This document shows positions 1 to 10,278 of a stretch of 27,596 bases of DNA, in pieces. The DNA comes from Terana coerulea (lineage: Eukaryota; Basidiomycota; Agaricomycetes; Polyporales; Phanerochaetaceae): positions 1 through 27,596 of the forward strand of contig JAKOGH010000363.1 of the NCBI GenBank assembly GCA_024811115.1, written 5' to 3'. A program made the translations under genes and the position numbers. Within the stretch, counting starts at the first letter, position 1. Each line of letters begins with the position of its first letter. The notes under the pieces are model-generated. The model made no database searches. It saw only the letters and a program-made list of their open reading frames with translations, and was not told the DNA's origin.

Positions 1-400
1 AGAGGGCCCGTCGTGCTAAGCAGGCCAACCTCAACTACGCCGAGCGCATGCTCGATGCTCATCGCCCGAGCTCGCGCCCGCATCAACTCGAACAACATCG
101 CTCTCAAATGCAAGTTTGCTGAGCCGGAGTTCGTCGAGGGCAGCTGCTCCATACAGCGCGCGCAGCTCGCGCGAATCCTCGCTGATCATCTGGTCCGGCG
201 AGGTCGACATGCAAATGTCGCTCGACAGGGGGCGGCTTCGGCGCGCGACCACCCTGACATCGAGGACGCCGTGTCCCTGGAAACGAGGACAACGACAGCG
301 GCGTCGGCAGCCAGGTTCGCGGATGCCTGATGGACGATCGAGAGATCACAGGACATCATCGAGCGTGCCAGTATGTCCCCTCTAACTCTGCACTCATACC
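1..400 (+). pseudogene. copia gag, C-terminal part (copy 1)
   Basis: This stretch matches the rear of gag in copy 2 (reverse complement of about 16700-17114) almost base for base except for scattered one- and two-base gaps, so no single frame covers it. The recoverable product is charged and alpha-helical in character, with segments such as AKQANLNYAERMLDAH and DARINSNNIALKCKFAEPEF. It would be the part of the capsid protein that precedes the protease. There is no obvious CCHC knuckle here. The call rests on synteny with copy 2 rather than on a recognised domain. Confidence 0.7.
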
Positions 401-415
401 ACACTAACTGAAACC

Positions 416-780
416 TTGCAGCTGATTGCGCAGTGTCTGTGGTGGGTAAGCAGTAGATCATGTGTATGCTACTGTATTGAATGGAGCTGGTTTCTTCCAA
501 CTTCAGACCGATGTGTGCCTGATAAGTTATTTAACGCGTGTCAGAGCTGCAAAGGTAAAAACCTTGCAAAATCAAGTGATTGGCTGCTCGAATCTGGAGC
601 GTTTCGCTTTACTGGTCGAAAAGTTTATTGCGCAACTTGCGACATTGACAATAGTCGTCCAAACGGCAAATGGGCATGTAACTATCTCTGAGGAAGGTGA
701 CTCCATCATCAACTACCGTCCTAACGCGACGAGCAGAATGATTAAAGTCTTACTGAAAAATGTTTGACTCGTACCTTCGC
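416..780 (+). pseudogene. copia aspartic protease region (copy 1)
   Basis: Frames covering 416-767 carry the segment FNACQSCKGKNLAKSSDWLL followed by ESGAFRFTG. In copia-like elements the retropepsin catalytic triplet sits in a W-x-x-D-[ST]-G-A context. Here the triplet is ESG (GAA TCT GGA, 590-598), so the catalytic aspartate is a glutamate. Copy 2 has the same ESG, so the change predates the split of the two copies or was present in a shared source. The region would cut the Gag-Pol polyprotein if active. A reading-frame break follows at about 690. Confidence 0.75.
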
Positions 781-1581
781 AGAAAGACATGAATCTTATC
801 TCGCGGTCAGCTGCTACAACAGAACCCGGTTAATCGAGGGTGACGCAACTACTCTGAAAATCCTGGACGGGTAACCGTCAGGAATTATTGCAATTCGTGC
901 CGCTTTATCCAAGCAACAGTAGTGCTACTTTTAGACACTGACCGAGAAGGCCTTGCGCTAGTCTCGCACGAAATAATGCATAGACGTTTTGGACATCCCT
1001 CTGAGCGGATCCTATGTCAACTTCTGTCAGCAACAACAGAATGTCCTGATTTCGACTATAACAAGTCGGACTCACTGCTGGCTGCGCACGGAAAGATGCA
1101 CAATCGCTCCTTCCGCCAACGCCTCGACGAGCATTGCGACCCTTTGAGCTCATTCACAGTGACTTGAAGGAATTCCCAGTCGATTCATATCACCGTATAA
1201 GTATATCATCACCTTTATTGATGATTATACGTCGCATGCATGGATTATTTGCCTCAGGCTAAAATCTGTCGCCATCCAGCGACAAAGAACTTTCTTGCTA
1301 TGGTTCAAAACCAGCATAAAGCTAATGTCGAGCTGGATGTCAGATGCAGGAGAATACAAGTCAACGCATTCATTCAAATGCTAAAAGATGCAGGGATTAA
1401 AATCCTAACTAGTGTTCCTCATACTCCACAGCAGAATGGACGTGCTAAGCGGTTCAATCAAACCCTCATGGACAAAGCCGAGGCTATGCGCTTCACAGCT
1501 TGCATTCCTCGCTTTGTGGGTGGGAATTTGTGGTTATGCACACTACAGTGCTTTATAACCGCACTCCGCTTCAACGATTAA
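781..1581 (+). pseudogene. copia pre-integrase zinc domain and integrase core (copy 1)
   Basis: The pre-integrase HHCC-type region is visible (HRRFGHPSERILCQLLS, then a damaged C-x2-C) followed by the DDE integrase core. The segments HSDLKEF, TFIDDYTSHAW and a D-x-GGEY-like stretch carry the first two acidic residues. The third acidic position, normally E in the copia motif NGVAERxN, reads K in NGRAKRFN (AAG at 1447-1449). Copy 2 has the same lysine. At least four small indels relative to copy 2 break the frame between 780 and 1400. The domain would insert the cDNA into the genome if functional; as it stands it is broken and lacks the catalytic glutamate. Confidence 0.9.
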
Positions 1582-2424
1582 AATAGGTTACGCCTTATGA
1601 GGCACTTATGGGTGAAAAACCACGCGTTGATAATATCCGGCGTGTTTAGCTGCCGGTGCATGGGTATTTATCCTGCCTGACATTCAAAAGAACAAACTAC
1701 AGCCTAAGTCCGAAATGATGACATACATCAAACACGACGAGCATGGTTGGACCTTATGAGAGGACTCCAACAACGTTGTGTTTCGCTCAACTCAAATTGA
1801 GTGGTGCGAAACTTACTTCCCCAAGTGTCCTGACGGCAAAATGCCCACCGCGGCCTGACCCGCCTGTGCAAAACATCAAAAACCACGGAATGACAGTGAG
1901 TCTTCGCAAGGTGCAGGATCGGACAATAGTGACAACGATGCACCACTGCCTAAACGGCCGAGCTACACCTCGTACTAACCCTTTTCCGCCAAAAGAGACC
2001 GAGCGGGTTGAATGACGGTTCGACCCCTGAGCTCCTGTTGGGCGTAGCCGAGTCCGCCTCGTCGCGGCGACACCACCGCAGTAGATCTGCAGGTACTGGC
2101 ACCACAAGTTATTCCTCCGGGCCGCGTAGTACTCGCGAATGAAGGATCCCAGTCAAATCCAGGCTCCGTGTACGACTAGTCACAAGCACCGTCACGAGTT
2201 TTAGGTGCTGATAGAGGTATCCGTAGTTGGGAAAAGCAGACTGGCCAGACCAAGCCCACCGGGTTAGCTACGGGCGCGGTCAGTCTAACAAGCAGCCCGA
2301 CAGTGTCCCCGCCACACGTCCTGCTAGCCCTTCTACATCCGAACAGCTCGAACCTGTTCCGGATATCACTGAGCCCACTGGAGACACTGGGCGAAAGCCC
2401 AGTGTCGAGATGACGTACTGGCAC
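1582..2424 (+). pseudogene. copia integrase C-terminal part and linker to RT (copy 1)
   Basis: This matches copy 2 14690-15462, where the frame is open and reads the post-integrase segment CGAWVFIPADIQKNKLQPKS and a downstream WTFMRGLNNVVFRSTQIEW block. In copia elements that block ends the integrase region, and the low-complexity S/P/R-rich stretch after it links to RT. In copy 1 it is scattered over three frames. No enzymatic motif is expected here. Confidence 0.75.
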
Positions 2425-3540
2425 GACTGTGCCGGGAAGAGGAGTAAATTTCTACAATTATTTGCTTGCCCAAGCAGTCGATCCTGACGCAACAAAGTCT
2501 TCAGTCCGAGACTGGACTTTACGTGACATAAACCGCCTGCCTGCAAAACAGCAGGTGAGAATAGCGTGCTGCATGCAAAGACGAGCTCGATGCATTAAGC
2601 AAAGAGGTGTGTTCGAACTCGCCCCGCGGCCGAAAGGCAAACACGTCATTAAAAACCGATGAGTTTTTGATGAGAAGTCAGATAGTCAGGGAAGAAAGTG
2701 CTGACTTGTAGCTCGCGGCTTCTCTCAGATTGAGGGAATCGACTATGACAAAATCTTCTCTCCAGTCGTACGGTTTGAAACCGTTACATTCGTACTTGCT
2801 CTTGCGGCACTCGAAGGCTTCTTCCCTTACTGGCCTTGATGTGCGCTAACGCATATTTGTACGGACTGTTAGATGAGGAGATCTATATGGAACAACCCGA
2901 TGGTTTTCCTGCTCAAGGAAAAAAAGCACATGGTGCTTCGTCTCTGTCAGCGCCTTTATGGGCTTAAGCAGGCAGGACTGTCCTGGTAGAAAGCCCTTAG
3001 CAAGTCTATAGCTGAGCTCGGCTTCAAAGACTGAAGTCCGATGCTGGCGTATACATCAAAGAGCACGTCGACAACATGGTCATCGCCGTAGTCTATGTTA
3101 ACAACACTATATTGCCGGACGTAGCAAGGCAAAAGTACTACAAGAAAGGAGTTCTTCATGCAACGATGGGAGTGTTGTGATATGGGCGACGTAAAGGAGT
3201 TTCTGTGCATGCGCATACAACGAGTTAGTGACAAGATCGTAATAGATCAATGCACCTACCTTGATAAGATACTCAAAGCGCTGCGGCCAGGACAAATGCC
3301 AAAATGGCAAAGACTCCGCTTCCAGAGGGCTATATCCTCAACCAAATAAAGGAGAGCTCAACAAAGCTCACAAGAGCCGTTTCCAAATTGTGATAGGCTC
3401 ACTCCTTTACATCATGCTTGGTACAACGACTGGACATTGCGTACGCTGTCACAAAGCTTGCACAGTTTAGTGCAAACCCGTCCGAAGACCACCTGAACAG
3501 AGCGCTGTATATCTGCCGGCTATCTGTCAGGCACTTGTAA
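2425..3540 (+). pseudogene. copia reverse transcriptase (copy 1), YVDD changed to YVNN
   Basis: RT segments appear in order: a WTLRDINRLPAKQQ region, VFELAPRPKGKHVIKNR (usual W-x-L-V-x-x-P-x-x-K-x-V-I-x-x-x-W area), YGLLDEEIYMEQPDGF (copia fingers/palm) and VVYVNN (palm catalytic motif). The active-site pair is AAC AAC at 3100-3105, giving YVNN where copia RT has YVDD; the two Asp residues bind the catalytic Mg ions. Downstream KEFLCMRIQR and the thumb/connection region follow. Frameshifts occur about every 100-300 bases. Copy 2 shares YVNN. The enzyme would be expected to be inactive even without frameshifts. Confidence 0.9.
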
Positions 3541-4043
3541 CTACACCCTCAAGTATGATGGCTCCTCCGGGTTAGGCTTGGTGGTGTACACCAATGCAGA
3601 TTGGGCGGCTGCTTCCAAACCGCTCTCAGACTGGCTTTCTGCTAATGCTTGCAGGAGGAGCCTTTAACTGGAGCTCTTTCGCACAGAAGTCTGTAGCAAC
3701 ATCGACTAAAGATGCCGAATACATGGCACTAAGCGACTGCTCCCAAGAAGTCATGTGGATTCGAAACATCCTCTTTGAACTCAGTTACAACTTCGAGAAA
3801 GTACCCATCTGCAGCGACAACCAGGGCACTCTATTCGTTTTGGAAAATCCTGTTACTGAAAAGTGCACTAAGCACATCGACATTCGCTACCACTACATTC
3901 GCGATGTTGTCGAAGCTGGCCACGTCAAGTACTCTTCGTGCACTGGCGTTGACAATCCCGCAGATATCTTTACCAAGAATCTGGGCAGGGTCAAGATTAA
4001 GAAGTTCCGACCTATGCTCGGACTTCGCATCGCTGCTAACTAG
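3541..4043 (+). pseudogene. copia RNase H domain (copy 1)
   Basis: An open stretch from 3594 to the stop at 4041-4043 encodes the copia-type RNase H1: NADWAA-like start (one shift before it), the block SQTGFLLMLAGGAFNWSSFA, TKDAEYMALSDCSQE (catalytic Glu), CSDNQGTLF (Asp) and TKHIDIRYHYIRD (His/Asp). This is the best preserved domain in copy 1, and all four acidic/His positions that I can place are present, in contrast to RT, integrase and protease. Compared with copy 2 the segment after GHV is damaged by a small indel. The stop codon precedes the LTR by 47 bases. Confidence 0.9.
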
Positions 4044-4081
4044 TGCGACTAAACCAGCGCAGGCAGTGCGCCGTGCTAGGT

Positions 4082-4090
4082 TAGGAGGAG
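4082..4090 (+). other. polypurine tract of copy 1
   Basis: TAGGAGGAG lies directly against the 3' LTR and would prime plus-strand DNA synthesis. Copy 2 has the identical tract in the same position. Confidence 0.75.
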
Positions 4091-4383
4091 TATTGAGTCA
4101 GATAGACGTTGTAAGCGCTCTACTCATATCTTCTCTATTGTTCTACCAGGTTCCACCATGACGATCCCTATTGTCTATTATCCTGGTATTTATTTGTGTC
4201 TGTTTGTAGTACAGCCACTCTGTATTGTATATAAGGCAGCCCTCTGCGCCATACTCTAATAAGACTCATATAACTCTCAACCCACTTTTGAGTATCCAAA
4301 CCAGCCTATTAGGTGAGTAACCAACCTAGCTTCCTCTAGGCCTTGGTAGGAGTGTACGCCGCTGTATGCGCTGCACTTCTACA
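4091..4383 (+). repeat. 3' LTR of copia copy 1 (293 bp)
   Basis: It begins TATTGAGTCAG and ends CACTTCTACA. The same 293-bp sequence occurs inverted at 12673-12965 with about three mismatches by eye. Both 3' LTRs start TA, whereas the 5' LTR of copy 2 starts TG (TGTTGAG), the usual terminal dinucleotide. The LTR contains a TATA box. Confidence 0.93.
4228..4235 (+). promoter_or_regulatory. TATA box in LTR (copy 1)
   Basis: TATATAAG, about 155 bases upstream of the LTR end, is conserved in all three LTRs of the window (12821-12828 and 19067-19074 on the other strand). It is the likely core promoter that sets the U3/R boundary shortly downstream. Confidence 0.6.
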
Positions 4384-5605
4384 TAATGCCTCGGGGTCGG
4401 GAACCTGGGTATGATCACGTCCAGTGTGTCCAAGCTTCTGAAGCTCTTCATCGGTCGAGAGCGGAGTTGACGCAATGACCACATCTTGAACGTTAGGCAT
4501 GTTAACGCCCACCATGAGAGTATCGGTAGCAATGATTACTTGCATCTCTGGGCCTCTTTGAAACTTGTTGAGAGTGGTAGTGTTATAATCGGGAAGTTGA
4601 GGGCGTTGTAACTCTGAATCTTGTCTTTTCGATTGACAGTGTATGGGAGCTTGTCATGCAGGTATTCCAAGATGCGGTTGCCATGATTGATGGTGGAGCA
4701 GAATACAACTGTCTTCCTGTCACCCTCAACGATCCAATCAAAGTCGGAAAGGCGGTTCTGTTGAGGCCCTTGGTAAGTGTCCGGAAGAGCACCTGCATGT
4801 CTTGACGAAGGTTTGACCTCCGAATGAGGTGAAACTCCTTCTTGCATAGCCCAAAGATATCCATAATTTCTTTAGTGGGCTCACCTTCTGCAAGTGTAGC
4901 GGTGGTGAGAATGAGTGTAGTTCTGGCAGGAAGGCGGAACTTCATGAATCCAAGTTGCAAGAATGATTTCCGGAAGGAGGGCGCCCCCATGTTCGGGTAG
5001 AGATGCACTTCGTCCACACTCATAGCGGCAAAACGCGCCAAGACCTCCTCAATATTAAGCAATCCTCCAAAGCCATCCGTAGTGAGTATTTCGGAAGACG
5101 TGATGAGCACGTCCCAGTTCATGTGGTGAGCTGTCTCCCAGAGGTCTTCTTTTCATTCAATCCATGCCTTCGACTTTGTGATTTGGTTGATAACAAGGGC
5201 TTTCAAATCAACCTCTTTGAATTTTCAAACCTGTACAACATGAGAAGTGCTGCTTGTGAAGAATAGGATTATATACCATCTCATCTTTCAAGCCAATGGT
5301 CGGAATGATTAAGAGCATGAGGGGTGCTTGAAAATGCACTTAATGCCTGCAGGGCAAAGGCTTGGTTCCTTGCTCAGCGTGTTCATTATGAGCATAAAGA
5401 TAAGGTAAAAGTAGGATTTGCCGGAGCTAGTAGCAACAATAGCAAGGATGTCGACACCATCTAATGCTTTGCATACCCCATCCACAGTATAATTATGCAG
5501 TTCATGCCGTAGTTTAGATGACTTCAATATTTGACGAACAAGTTTCTCTCCTTCCAGGGAGACAAATTTGAAGCGCAGAGCAGACTCTAATTGCTCTTCA
5601 GCCAT
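4384..5605 (-). pseudogene. RecQ-like ATP-dependent DNA helicase, truncated
   Basis: Start chosen at 5605 (MAEEQLESALRFKF). Helicase motifs follow in order: motif 0/I region HNYTVDGVCKALDG then ATSSGKS (Walker A, ATP binding; around 5416-5436), a PTIGLKDEM segment, DEVH (motif II, 5003-5014), TATLAEG (motif III), FHLIRRSNLRQDMQVLFRTL, GDRKTVVFCSTINHG (motif IV), VIIATDTLMVGVNMP (motif V) and QKLGHTGRD (motif VI, where RecQ proteins usually have GRAGRD). This matches the RecQ/Sgs1-like family expanded in mushrooms. There is one in-frame stop before DLWETAHHMNW and at least two frameshifts (near 5300 and 4600); a few may be introns. The reading is cut two codons after DPEA by the LTR ending at 4383. 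The RQC/C-terminal part is absent. Confidence 0.85.
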
Positions 5606-5770
5606 GCCAGATGGGTGGGTGGGTACAAAGCACGCATCAACGTGTCCGCGTTTACACAGATCAACAACATCACATGACGGCAACTGCCGGTAAGCTCGCA
5701 TCAGCCAAGCCCGGCGCTGACTTGGATAAGACTAGCGCGCATCTGCATTATCACTTGTGTGTAATGTGTA

Positions 5771-5872
5771 TGGCAGGCCAAATTTGGGCAGTCTGCTATG
5801 CCGGCAAGCTGGCACTGCCGGCAAGCGCTTGTGGCAGGGGGAGTGGCAGGGCTGCCAGGGCTGCCAGAGTCA
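5771..5872. repeat. TGGCA/TGCCGGCA-rich cluster, one side of the hAT element
   Basis: Dense TGGCA, TGCCA and TGCCGGCA words, including a TGGCAGGGGGAGTGGCAGGG block. The reverse complement of a cluster at 10279-10372 contains TGGCAGAGGGTGGCAGGG. Their placement on the two outer sides of the transposase suggests subterminal transposase-binding repeats, a known hAT feature. I could not define the exact terminal inverted repeat. Confidence 0.5.
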
Positions 5873-6549
5873 AAGAGCGCGACAGAGGGCGTGAAGAATG
5901 TATGTGTTGAATACATTTGCACTGATACATATGTACATATACACTCTACAGCCCCGCTGCACGCATCAGAGTCTCAGCAGACCATCCCGGGAGTGCCAGA
6001 CTGAGCTGAGTATTCATGGACCTGTAAGTTGTCTTCAAAGGCAGTTGGACCTTCACCTGTGGCGATTTTGTCAAGCTGTGACAAGTCATAGGACTCGCTA
6101 ATAGACTTCGGCTCACGGACACTCTCCAAGAACTTGATTTCCTTATCTGAACGACCCTCCTTCCCATCCCGCTTCGTCTTATTGCCTCAAGCGCTTCGAA
6201 CGCACGGACAAGCTCGTCCTCCACAAACAACGCATTCACTGCATCATCTGTTTCAGTCGCTTTATTCAATGCCTTGACAGCATCAACGTCGATTCCAGGC
6301 TCAGCTCGAGTGTGCATGTGAGCGTGTTGGTGGCGTATTGACTTGCCTTGGGCCTCGAGACATTGATAGATGACATCTTAGTAGTTGCACCGCAGCATAC
6401 CCTGCAACTTGATTGAATCAACACTAAGGTTCACCCATTTACCACTATGAATCTGCTTGAGATCCGAGAACAACCTCTCGACATCAGCGCTGTGTGGGTT
6501 AACCGAAAAGAAGCGGACGGCAATGACTTTGATTGGATGGTCCTCAGCT

Positions 6550-6561
6550 GAAATGGGAAGG
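6550..6561. repeat. 12-bp target-site duplication, left copy
   Basis: GAAATGGGAAGG here is repeated exactly at 8195-8206, bracketing the LINE fragment. Bases on either side differ, so the duplication is 12 bp. Confidence 0.93.
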
Positions 6562-7686
6562 GCTGCTCACTCAGCGCAACAGCGAGATTTGTCAAACACC
6601 ACCGATCAGTTATGCACGAACTGCTATACCTTTTCTGACTGGACTCATGCAACGTCGAGAAGATACAACCAGTACGATACCATCCGACCTGGCGACCAGG
6701 ACACAGAGTCGAAATCGCAGCAAGCAAAGAAGATGCAATCCAGGACGAGGAGTGCTGAGCGGGACAACCAGGAGTACGAGTATACACAGATGGATCAGAC
6801 TTCAAAGGAGGAGTAGGAGCGGCAGCGGTACTCTACCGAGGAAACATGAAGAAAATGCTCAGGCTGCACCTCGGACCGTCGGAGAAGCACACAGTGTATA
6901 AAGCAGAAGTGGTGGAAATGATCCTCAGGCTAGAACTGATTCGCAGAAAGAGACGCCAGATAAGTAAAGCCTCCCTTGCCGTAGACAACCAGGGCTGCGG
7001 TGTGTTCGAGCAGGTTCGCGAAAGCCGAAGCCAGGACACTATCTCATGGACGACCTGTACCGGCTCAAGCAAACAGTGAAGAATAAGCATGAGGAGATCA
7101 AGCTTACCTTTCGATGGGTACCAGGGCATCGGAACGTAGAAGGAAACGAAGCTGTGGATGTAGAGGCCAAGAAGGCGGCCAAACGGGACTCCTCAGATCA
7201 AAATCAACTACCTGCCTGTCTGAGAAGAGAGCTACCGGACAGCGTCTCGCCGGATCAAATAGAACCAGAAAAAGGCCATACAAGACGAAGCGAGGCAACG
7301 ATGGACCAACTCCCACGCTTTCAACGCATAAACAACCTAGACCCTCCCTCCCTTCCAAGAGCTTTGGGCAATATGTCGGAGGAATCTTGAGAAAACAGGC
7401 GGCAATTGTATTCCAGCTACGCACAGAACATGTCCTGCTCAACTACCACCTGAACTGAATCAACATAGAGAACAGCGCAACATGCGAACGATGCAACGAA
7501 GGAGATGAAACACCGACGCACTTCCTCTTACATTGTCCGGCATATGCACGAGCGCAACAACGACTACTCTACGACATAGGCCCGCAAGCACTCCATCTCT
7601 TGATACTTCTCACGCGCCGCAACCTTCTGGGGCCTCTACTCCGATACATCCATGCCACGGGACAATTCCATGAACAACTAGGCTGA
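6562..7686 (+). pseudogene. LINE ORF2 C-terminal part: RNase H and CCHC-type zinc finger
   Basis: The start is a truncation, not an initiator: the first bases read the RT tail (ARFVKHHRSVMHELLYL). RNase H begins at about 6774 with VRVYTDGSDFKGG (Asp), then KAEVVEMILRLELI (Glu), SLAVDNQ (Asp) and, after a frameshift, LTFRWVPGHRNVEGNEAVDV (His and Asp), so the catalytic set is visible. A second shift near 7350 leads to KQAAIVFQLRTEHVLLNYHL, then the zinc finger CERCNEGDETPTHFLLHCP and the C-terminal LLRYIHATGQFHEQLG with a stop at 7684-7686. This architecture (RT, RNase H, HxxxC finger) is typical of RNase H-bearing fungal LINEs. Internal stops and shifts make it non-functional. Confidence 0.88.
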
Positions 7687-8194
7687 CCTACACCACAAGA
7701 AGCAAGAGAAAGAGGAAAAAAAGAAAAAAACAAGGGACGTCGTACTTGACCGTGTGAATCAGACACTGATGCGCCCTCTCTCCGTGATACAAAAACGAGA
7801 AGTGTACAGATACGCGGCGAGGAGACACCAAGAGCACGGACTTTCCAGGGGTCAGCATTGGGGGAATTCTGATGGCTACCGGAGAACCGTCAGCCATACT
7901 CCCGGCGTGGCAAGAGGTCCAACCCAGAGGACCATCTTCCACCAAAGCGCGTGAGGTTTACAGCCCAGTGCCTAGCGTTCAATCGCCGGATCCACCTCTT
8001 TTTTTACACCACTACTCCCACACACTCATCACTTCCTTACCTAAATTTTGGCCGAGATCCTTCAGGACATGTGCCATTGCATATAAGGCCAACTCGCATT
8101 CAGATGGAAGTAGTAGCACGATAAACGCATGTACATGTAGATCGTCCACCATAGGGATATCCTGACGGACGTAAAACAAAGGAGACCAAAAAAA
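7687..8194 (+). other. 3' untranslated region of the LINE
   Basis: A 508-bp stretch without an open frame of note. It opens with an A-rich run (agaggaaaaaaagaaaaaaa around 7710-7730) and closes with A7 directly before the target duplication. No separate gene is supported here; a short open stretch on the other strand has no recognisable motif. Confidence 0.6.
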
Positions 8195-8206
8195 GAAATG
8201 GGAAGG
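8195..8206. repeat. 12-bp target-site duplication, right copy
   Basis: GAAATGGGAAGG, identical to 6550-6561. Read on the minus strand it encodes part of DLPIS of the transposase; joining the two flanks through one copy gives a continuous WWEDLPISAEDHPIKV reading. Confidence 0.93.
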
Positions 8207-10278
8207 TCTTCCCACCATTTCTGCCCATCCTTGAGACCACCGCTAAAGGGACCCTTCGCAAGATTGTAGTCTTGAAGGTCCTTCAGCAGCTTCACAGCTG
8301 CCACCATCCCAACCCCATCTGCGAGCAACATCGAGAGCAATGCAAACAACATCAGAGAATGAGCGCCAAGAATTTCGCATTTGAAAGGGCAAGGCCAGCG
8401 AGCAAGTGGATGAACGTGAGAGCGAGGAAGTGGAGGTCAGTGTTGATGACATTGAAGCCCTTCACAAACTGTTGTAGGGCATATGGGCAAAAGGTGGGAT
8501 CGTCTCCAGGGGTGTCTTGGACTTTCTCAAGCTCTCGAGCGCACTTGAAGCTTCAATCATGCAGTCGGCCACAGACGTGTCACGTGATTCAGTGTTTCCG
8601 ATTATGTTCACAATCGGCTTGGCGTACTGAATGAGCTGGAGGTTGAGATTCCAGTGTTTGGGAGTGTAGAGAACCGTCTTCAGTACGTCATTAGAAACTG
8701 CGGAGTATTCGTTGGTTTTCTGGCGAGCATCTGGACGATTGCAGAGAAGAAGCATAGAATGCCTATCGAGATGCTTAACTGATGAAATCGTATACAATAA
8801 GCGGACTTAACATATTGATGATCACGAACACTCATAGCCTAGAGAACTAGGATGTACCATCGACTATCAGTGTATGTAACAAGATGCCACTCGACAGATG
8901 CACGCTTGGCCTCCTCTTGGAGTTGGCCGCCCCAGTAATGAGAGCCCGAAAGAAGCTGACAAGCTTCGCATTCCGAGATCACTTCCTTCATCACTGAATG
9001 CTTGCATATCCATTCCACAATGGTATTGGCTTTGTGAAGAAAGCAGGAAAACCCCTAACAAAATGTCAGCTAGAACAGAGCGTACAAGCAAAGTAGCACT
9101 TACCAGAATCCATGGATACTTACTTGGGTGCGCAATGAGTCTTCTGAATTTTCTCATTGTTGTGGGATCATCTGTGACGAGTGCGATTACATTCTCTGCG
9201 GAAAGCTCCTTCTCTTTCAATGCAGTGTCGAAGACGATCACTAGGGACTCTGCATCAGCACGCCCGGCCAGTCATGTCTTCTAGATTCAAAACCATGGGT
9301 GTATTTCCTCGCCAAGTGGCCATCATCTCATATAAACTCCGCCACACCGAATCTTCCCAGCCGTCAATCAAAAAGGTCAGCTGCTTGGTATTTGCGAGCC
9401 GTTTCTTCTCAGCCACTTCCACTCGAGTGTCCTCTACAGGGAGGAGAGACTGGGTCAATGTATATGAGCTTAGCACATTGTATGTTGGATGCAACAGAGC
9501 CACCCATTCAAGAAGGAAGGGGTTGTCGGCGGCTCGAAAGGGGATGTGCCCAAAAATCAAGAAGCTAACATCCATATTAGTGTAAAGTTTGGTAATGCAT
9601 CATGGGAACGTACTGAAGGAAGGCAAGGTTTGCCTTTCTCGTTCCTTGTCTGTCATTGGTCAATCCACATAGCTATCCAGTGTCGATGCGGCGCGAAGGC
9701 GTTTTCGTGAATCCACAGCTTCTGCAGCTTCAGCCGTACCAAGAGGAGCATCCGGATCAGCCTGAGATGTCAAGAGAATGGGGTATTCAACGGGGTTGGA
9801 TGTTTCCTTGTCTGCACCCACTTTGCCCATGATCAGGACTGATGCCTTTTTCTTGACATCAGGAGGGACATCCAAGCAGTGCTTCGTAAGATGCTGGAGT
9901 AGTCTCACATCCCGGTGCTCGATCGGTGCCCGACATTCAGCAGGGCAATGTGTGCATTCATAGGTAAATCGGTTCAAGTTATTCTTCAGCTTCTCAAGCC
10001 TTCGAAAGTGAAGCTGAATAAATTCGAGGATTTGCTTTGAGTTTCTGGGCATGGGAAGGGCTGTGGATATGCAAGAGCCTTGGAGAATTTTGTGAGGATG
10101 TGACCGGTCTTACCCGAAATGGCAATCTGGCCTGCGCTGCGCGCGTAATTCTCCCTTTCACCTTACAGAAACCTCACAGCTTGGAAGTATATACAATTAG
10201 GCAAGGAGAGGCAGTGGTAGCGTATACAATCCACACTACAGAAGTAGGGACAAAGGCTGAGAACAATGGTAGTAATGT

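Larger units (their letters stand above)
1..4383 (+). mobile_element. Ty1/copia-type LTR retrotransposon, copy 1 (5' part outside window)
   Basis: Order gag, protease, integrase, reverse transcriptase, RNase H is the copia order (integrase before RT). The window opens inside gag at a point that matches about 17114 of copy 2, so roughly 2.1 kb of the 5' side is missing. The element ends with a polypurine tract and a 293-bp LTR. Every protein segment is recognisable but split among frames by small indels. The 3' edge at 4383 lies inside a RecQ-like helicase reading, so this is an insertion into, or a rearrangement joined to, that gene. The expected 5-bp target duplication would be TAATG (4384-4388) but the other side is not in the window. 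Confidence 0.93.
6562..8194 (+). mobile_element. 5'-truncated non-LTR retrotransposon (LINE, fungal RNase H-bearing type)
   Basis: 1633 bp bounded by perfect 12-bp duplications and ending in A7 (8188-8194), the hallmark of target-primed reverse transcription. It holds only the very end of the RT region, an RNase H domain, a C-terminal zinc finger and about 500 bp of 3' untranslated sequence. It lies in the hAT transposase in opposite orientation. It is younger than the hAT insertion because it is nested in it. Confidence 0.92.
5975..10052 (-). pseudogene. hAT-superfamily transposase, interrupted by a LINE
   Basis: Start at 10052 (MPRNSKQILEFIQ). N-terminal BED-like zinc finger: C-x2-C (CTHCPAEC) with RLLQHLTKHC. 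An intron 9565-9613 joins NLAFLH to FLIFGHIPFRAADNPF. A DUF659-like core follows (TFLIDGWEDSVWRSLY, NVIALVTDDPTTMRKF, KYPWIL), then an intron 9055-9103, GFSCFLHKANTIVEWICKHS, GSHYWGGQLQEEAK and PDARQKTNEYSAVSNDVL. After KGPFSGGLKDGQKWWEDLPI the reading runs into the LINE at 8194-6562 and resumes as AEDHPIKVIAVRFFSVNPHS, ADVERLFSDL (hATC dimerisation), QHAHMHTRAEPGIDVDAV, ending at a stop at 5975-5977. Defects: an in-frame stop after STLDSYVD, single-base shifts near 9640, 9260, 8460 and 6170, and a stop after GMLRCNY. The protein would cut and move the transposon; it is dead here. Confidence 0.9.

Noticed and set aside
8012..8218. Part of the hAT transposase on the minus strand (segment ending DLGQNLGKEV)
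   Set aside because: It lies inside the LINE between the 12-bp duplications, beyond the point where the transposase reading stops, so it is LINE 3' sequence read backwards.
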